Source: Fulvivirga sp. (lineage in GTDB: Bacteria > Bacteroidota > Bacteroidia > Cytophagales > Cyclobacteriaceae). From it: 35,561 bases of DNA. The position numbers and the translations under genes were made by a program. The notes below the pieces were generated by a model. That model did no database searches, was not told the origin of the DNA, and saw only the letters and a list, made by a program, of their open reading frames with translations. This document shows, piece after piece, positions 31,983-35,561 of this stretch (position 1 is the first letter of the stretch; every line of letters begins with the position of its first letter). The DNA lies in contig JANQLQ010000158.1 of assembly GCA_028280565.1 (NCBI GenBank), forward strand, positions 1 through 35,561. Reading direction: 5' to 3'.

Positions 31983-34610
31983 ATGAAAAAACTCATTTTA
32001 CTAGTTAGCTTAATTGCATTAGGCCATTTCACTATGGCACAATACAACTTCCCGGATTGCTCCCCGGCATTTGACCCGGCCCAGTCCCCGTACAGCCAGG
32101 GGCGGGAAGTTTCTTTAGGGGGGATCAATTACCAGGCAAAATATTGGGCACCCGGTCAGCCGGGTGAAGATGCGGCCTGGGAGGCCATAGGACCCTGTGG
32201 AGATGGAGGCCTGGGCCCAGCTTACCAAGGCCCACAACGCATTATTGGTTATTTACCCACTTGGATCACTACTTATGATATCCGGAACCAGTTCAAACCC
32301 GAGGTGGTAACACACCTGAACATCGCCTTTTTGATGTTCAAGCAAAACAACAACAATTATAACAGCGCTGATTTTGCATCCATTGCTTTCAATGAAACAG
32401 AGGCACGTAAAGTAGATTCCGTGCTGAACGACCTTGGGGTTCTGCAAAAATCTAAAGCGAAAGGGGTTAAAGTAATGGTGGCCTTGGGCGGAGCCACAGA
32501 TTATGCTTTTGTTTGGCTGATGAACAGGTACTATAATAATCCTGCAAAAATCAACGAGATTGCCACCTTGATCGCCAACTACGTAGAGCAAAACGGCCTG
32601 GATGGGGTGGACCTGGACATGGAATGCTGGTGGCCAGATGTGACCATCAGCGGTACGACCGAGCAAGGCGGACGTGTGAGAGGAAGTAAATGGGGGGACA
32701 CCGACCAAGGACCACACCCTGCGGGTTTAGGACTTACGCAGTTGACGAAACGGTTAAGGGAAATTATGCCCAACAAGGTCATTAGCGCTGCCGTATTCGG
32801 CACCTCGTGGTATGGCAATAATTACGACGATGAAATGGTAGATTATATGGACTGGCTCGGGCTGATGACCTATGATTTTACCGGTTCATGGGACAAAAGT
32901 CCTTTTGGGCCTCATTCCGCCCTATACAAAGTGCCCCAAGTGTACCAAGGACAAACCGCAGACAACCCGATCTACTCGGCGGAAGACGCACTGGAATATT
33001 GGATGGGCATAGCGCCTCCTACCTGGAACCATGCAGGAGGGTTTAATGTACCCAAATCTAAGATCGCCTTCGGTGTCCCTATGTATGGGTATGATTTTTC
33101 CGAAAGAAAACCTGCAGGAGGTAATGGTTTCAAATTCGTACCCTACCGGGATATCGTGGCCGAGTTCCCCGACGCGGCTACACGTCACGACCCTAAAGAT
33201 CCAAGAGGCCTGGGCGGCTTTATCGACAGCAATGGAAAACAGCTTTACTACAATACCCCGAAATTAGCAGCAGAAAAAGTTAATTACTCTAAGAATTACG
33301 GCCACCAAGGCTTGATCATCTGGGAGTTGACGCAAGACGCTGAATACAGCAATGCTGCGAGCTTACTTCGGGCGATTAATGAAGCCGCCGGCAATTCTAA
33401 CCCGATCAATGACGGGCCGGTTATTTCTTGGGAATCCCCGGGCAACGGGCAGGTGATCAGTGTCGACGTACTTGGTCCCATCACACTGCGAGCTAGGGCA
33501 ACCGATACCGACGGGGTGACCAGTTTCAATTTTAAATACGGCAACAGCGATATACCCGCTAGCCAGGTAGGTGAGGTATATAGCGCTAGTTTTACGCCTG
33601 CTGCCTTTGGACAGTTCAGCATAGTGGCCGTAGCCACAGATAGCAAAAATGCCGTGTCAGAAAGTACGATCACCTTTACTGTACAGCAAAGTGGCGTAAA
33701 TAGCCCCCCGGTTATTTCACAAGTTACTCCTCAAAACCAGGCGGTGCTGAAAATGACCAATCTTGAAACCGTGATCATAGAAGCCACGGTAACGGATGAC
33801 AAAGCAGTGGATGACGTCACTTTTTCAGTAAACAATGTGGCATTTACACCCTTCCATACGCAAGGAACAAGCAGGTATTGGATAGAATGGACGCCGACTA
33901 CTTTCGGTGTTGTAAACTTAGCCATGACCGCCATGGATAACGAAGGGGCGGTGTCTAACCTATCCTCTTCCTTTGTAATAGAAGAAGAAAATGTTGGCGG
34001 CGGGTGTGATGGCGTTGCTCCATGGGTAGCTTCTACCATTTACCCACTGGCCGGGCAAGAGGTAGTATATAACGGGAAGGTATATAGAAACAAATGGTGG
34101 ACCCAAAATGAGACCCCTGGCGCAATGGAGGTATGGGAGTATGTACGAGACTGTGGAAGCACGGGTGGCGGGGGAGACAATTGTAGTGGCATACCGGTAT
34201 GGGTGTCTACTACATCGTATCATGGAGGTGCCCAAGTATCGCACGAGCAAAAAATCTACACGGCAAAATGGTGGACTCAAAACGAAACACCGGGTATAGC
34301 CGATGTTTGGCAATATGTATCCGAATGTACAGCCACCGCATCGCGAAGCGTGAACGAGGCGCAGGTGGTGTTGGCACAGCACTTAGCCAATGATGAGGTG
34401 ATCCTTACCGTTAAAACCTCGAATGCCGAGGTCATGCAGATTTCTGTAACTGACCATGTAGGGAACATCATGTACGCTACTTCCAATGAAGACGTAGGTC
34501 CAGGCACACATACTTTTGTAAATGATATTTCCAGCTTAAGAAAGGGGCTGTACTTTTATAAAATCCAACTGGGCAGCAAGACCCACACAAGAAAAGTCAT
34601 CAAATATTAA
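31983..34610 (+). CDS. Secreted GH18 chitinase with chitin-binding modules and T9SS sorting domain
   Basis: 875 aa. A signal peptide spans residues 1-19 (LILLVSLIALGHFTMA). A CBM5/12-like module is at ~22-75 (GGINYQAKYWAPGQPGED). The GH18 catalytic barrel runs ~86-468, starting RIIGYLPTW. Its DxxDxDxE motif is DGVDLDME, with Asp207, Asp210, Asp212 and catalytic Glu214, and the substrate-contacting MTYDF is at 295-299. Two Ig-like domains follow (~480-575, ~578-672). Two further CBM5/12 modules (~675-722 and ~734-781) each contain KWWTQNETPG, and a T9SS type A sorting domain ends the protein (LYFYKIQLGSKTHTRKVIKY). It hydrolyses beta-1,4 GlcNAc links in chitin, outside or on the cell. Its nearness to a Tc toxin locus echoes insect-pathogen Tc loci that include chitinases, but the export route differs and the genes are not in one operon. 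Confidence 0.93.
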   Translation: MKKLILLVSLIALGHFTMAQYNFPDCSPAFDPAQSPYSQGREVSLGGINYQAKYWAPGQPGEDAAWEAIGPCGDGGLGPAYQGPQRIIGYLPTWITTYDIRNQFKPEVVTHLNIAFLMFKQNNNNYNSADFASIAFNETEARKVDSVLNDLGVLQKSKAKGVKVMVALGGATDYAFVWLMNRYYNNPAKINEIATLIANYVEQNGLDGVDLDMECWWPDVTISGTTEQGGRVRGSKWGDTDQGPHPAGLGLTQLTKRLREIMPNKVISAAVFGTSWYGNNYDDEMVDYMDWLGLMTYDFTGSWDKSPFGPHSALYKVPQVYQGQTADNPIYSAEDALEYWMGIAPPTWNHAGGFNVPKSKIAFGVPMYGYDFSERKPAGGNGFKFVPYRDIVAEFPDAATRHDPKDPRGLGGFIDSNGKQLYYNTPKLAAEKVNYSKNYGHQGLIIWELTQDAEYSNAASLLRAINEAAGNSNPINDGPVISWESPGNGQVISVDVLGPITLRARATDTDGVTSFNFKYGNSDIPASQVGEVYSASFTPAAFGQFSIVAVATDSKNAVSESTITFTVQQSGVNSPPVISQVTPQNQAVLKMTNLETVIIEATVTDDKAVDDVTFSVNNVAFTPFHTQGTSRYWIEWTPTTFGVVNLAMTAMDNEGAVSNLSSSFVIEEENVGGGCDGVAPWVASTIYPLAGQEVVYNGKVYRNKWWTQNETPGAMEVWEYVRDCGSTGGGGDNCSGIPVWVSTTSYHGGAQVSHEQKIYTAKWWTQNETPGIADVWQYVSECTATASRSVNEAQVVLAQHLANDEVILTVKTSNAEVMQISVTDHVGNIMYATSNEDVGPGTHTFVNDISSLRKGLYFYKIQLGSKTHTRKVIKY

Positions 34611-34679
34611 AAGGAACCTGTAGCGCAACATTTAAGAAGATCGAGGCTTTTAACCAGCCTCAAATTTGATCAAAAGTAT

Positions 34680-34722
34680 AATCCCGGGCGATCCCTTCAA
34701 AGGGTCAACGCCCGGGATTTTT
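34680..34722 (+). terminator. Rho-independent terminator after chitinase
   Basis: AATCCCGGGCG (34680-34690) and CGCCCGGGATT (34709-34719) are perfect 11-bp arms, followed by a T run ending at 34722. The 18-nt loop contains CCCTTCAAAGGG, which can form a small inner stem. A weaker hairpin, GAGGCT/AGCCTC, lies just before it at 34643-34661. Confidence 0.9.
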
Positions 34723-34888
34723 AATATCCAGCCTGAAGCATGTCGCATCCGACGTTAGGATTGCAGGTTTCGTGAAAGAAAATGAAGGGTTCGGAAAGGT
34801 TCATTTCATCATTCCTGTTTTACTAGGTTCTTTTGTCTACGGATATTGATCCCCAAGCCAAACCCTGCACTTTTGACATGTTACCCTT

Positions 34889-35101
34889 ATGATTAAAGCA
34901 TATAAAACCAACATTACCGGTAGGCAACAGGCTTATATTGTGGAAACTGCCCTGTACATGTTTTTAGGGTATGATCACATCTCTTTTAACTTAAAGGATA
35001 AGGACCATACCCTTATCATTATGTCAAAAGAGATCCGGAATGATAAAGTGATCAATACGCTCAAAGCGTTGAATTATGAATGTGAGCTGCTACGACGTTG
35101 A
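34889..35101 (+). CDS. Small conserved-type hypothetical protein (70 aa)
   Basis: 70 aa. The pattern IKAYKTNITGRQQAYIVETA at the start, LIIMSKEIRNDKVINTLKAL in the second half, and the ending YECELLRR resemble small ferredoxin-like-fold (HMA-like) proteins of Bacteroidota that lack the metal-binding CxxC. I recall such proteins as short hypotheticals with this kind of C-terminal leucine-rich end. No cysteine pair is present, so metal binding is not expected. It stands alone between the chitinase terminator and the tRNA promoter. TTTTGACATG lies just upstream of the start. Confidence 0.6.
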   Translation: MIKAYKTNITGRQQAYIVETALYMFLGYDHISFNLKDKDHTLIIMSKEIRNDKVINTLKALNYECELLRR

Positions 35102-35167
35102 ATTTGCCTCTTTCAAGTTAAGATTCAAACAAGAACTATGATTTAGGACCATGAAAAATGACATTAT

Positions 35168-35199
35168 TTTGTCGCAGGCAATTGATTTTACTATCTTTG
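35168..35199 (+). promoter_or_regulatory. Bacteroidota housekeeping promoter for the tRNA gene
   Basis: TTTG at 35168-35171 and TATCTTTG at 35192-35199 are separated by 20 nt. They match both the sequence and spacing of the Bacteroidota primary sigma-factor consensus (TTTG, 19-21 nt, TAnnTTTG). Transcription should start near 35206, giving a leader of about 65 nt before tRNA-Arg. Confidence 0.75.
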
Positions 35200-35272
35200 C
35201 ATTTCTTAATAAATGGTGGTCTTTGGTAAAAGAAAAATTATCCTCAAAGGCCAAAAAGCCGGAGTAATTAAT

Positions 35273-35344
35273 GGCCTCGTAGTTCAACGGATAGAATAGA
35301 AGTTTCCTAAACTTTAGATACAGGTTCGATTCCTGTCGAGGCTA
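35273..35344 (+). tRNA. tRNA-Arg (anticodon CCU)
   Basis: A full cloverleaf can be folded by hand. The acceptor GGCCTCG pairs with CGAGGCT (first pair G-U). The D stem is GTTC/GAAT. The anticodon stem is GAAGT/ACTTT around the loop TTCCTAA with anticodon CCT. The T stem is ACAGG/CCTGT around TTCGATT, and the discriminator is A. The 3' CCA is not encoded, as is common in this phylum. It reads AGG codons. No integrase or duplicated 3' tRNA end is seen downstream. Confidence 0.95.
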
Positions 35345-35349
35345 CTGAC

Positions 35350-35387
35350 GGGGATAAAATGACATCTAAGTCTTTTATCCCCTTTTT
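35350..35387 (+). terminator. Rho-independent terminator after tRNA-Arg
   Basis: GGGGATAAAA (35350-35359) and TTTTATCCCC (35373-35382) are perfect 10-bp arms with a 13-nt loop and are followed by TTTTT. It begins 6 nt after the tRNA. The remaining bases to the window edge hold no gene I can support. Confidence 0.92.
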
Positions 35388-35561
35388 ATTTCCCTCACAT
35401 GCCATTGATACAGAATGGCTTAATGCAAAGATCGAATTAACCCTCTCGGTTCGATAAATTTTCCACCTAGCACAAGGTGTGCCGAGAAGTGAAAGCTCGG
35501 GAATAAGTTCTTTCACATGCTGTATATAAGATGGTGGTAGGCCCACCGGTGGCGACTTACA

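Noticed and set aside
35151-35267. 38-codon ORF starting MKNDIILSQAIDFTIF just before the tRNA
   Set aside because: It overlaps an excellent promoter (35168-35199) for the tRNA, and its start lies upstream of the predicted transcription start, so a chance frame is more likely.
35307-35546. 79-aa minus-strand ORF open towards the right edge
   Set aside because: It runs antisense through the tRNA-Arg terminator and into the tRNA (ending VASTGIEPVSKV, the usual look of a translated antisense tRNA), so it is very likely spurious.
1-35561. CRISPR arrays, insertion sequences, integrases or rRNA
   Set aside because: No regularly spaced repeats, transposase or integrase motifs, or rRNA-like sequence were seen. 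The tRNA has no visible attachment-site duplication within the window.

Overview
This window looks like chromosomal DNA of a Bacteroidota bacterium, probably a gliding or marine Cytophagia-type lineage, though I cannot name a genus. Supporting evidence: type IX secretion (T9SS) sorting domains at the ends of three large secreted proteins, a PorP/SprF-family gene, a textbook Bacteroidota promoter (TTTG, 20 nt, TATCTTTG) before a tRNA gene, and almost no strong Shine-Dalgarno sites.

Layout. Bases 1-1720: a tight operon of a truncated NTF2/SnoaL-like protein, a DoxX membrane protein, an AzoR-type flavin reductase and an SMR efflux pump, which looks like a redox/quinone and drug-stress module. 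Bases 1883-3544: an outer-membrane-type hypothetical and an ABC-type membrane domain with no ATPase. Bases 3828-6478: a thioredoxin-reductase-like flavoprotein, an acetolactate-decarboxylase-like lipoprotein that lacks one expected zinc ligand, and an AraC regulator. Bases 6494-12580: porP/sprF (minus strand), then two large secreted proteins with a type A and a type B T9SS sorting domain. Bases 12659-29676: a complete Tc (ABC) toxin locus of tcA (3115 aa), a fused tcB-tcC (2391 aa) and a small membrane protein overlapping the toxin 3' end. Bases 29677-29956: relics of an older tcC copy. Bases 30016-31524: a second AraC regulator with an outer-membrane-type protein. Bases 31983-34610: a secreted GH18 chitinase with chitin-binding modules. 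Bases 34889-35387: a small conserved-looking protein, tRNA-Arg(CCU) and its terminator.

The most interesting system is the Tc locus. Known Tc toxins inject a TcC C-terminal enzyme into (mostly eukaryotic) cells. Here the variable C-terminus after the Rhs core reads like a lysozyme / lytic-transglycosylase fold (SLT-like). It is followed, with an 8-nt overlap, by a three-helix membrane protein of the kind expected for an immunity protein against a cell-wall enzyme. The intergenic DNA just downstream still carries a frameshifted copy of a mid-tcC segment and a possible cargo tail, the signature of a polymorphic-toxin locus that has swapped its payload. Together these suggest a Tc injectisome armed against other bacteria. 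That reading is an inference from sequence pattern only.
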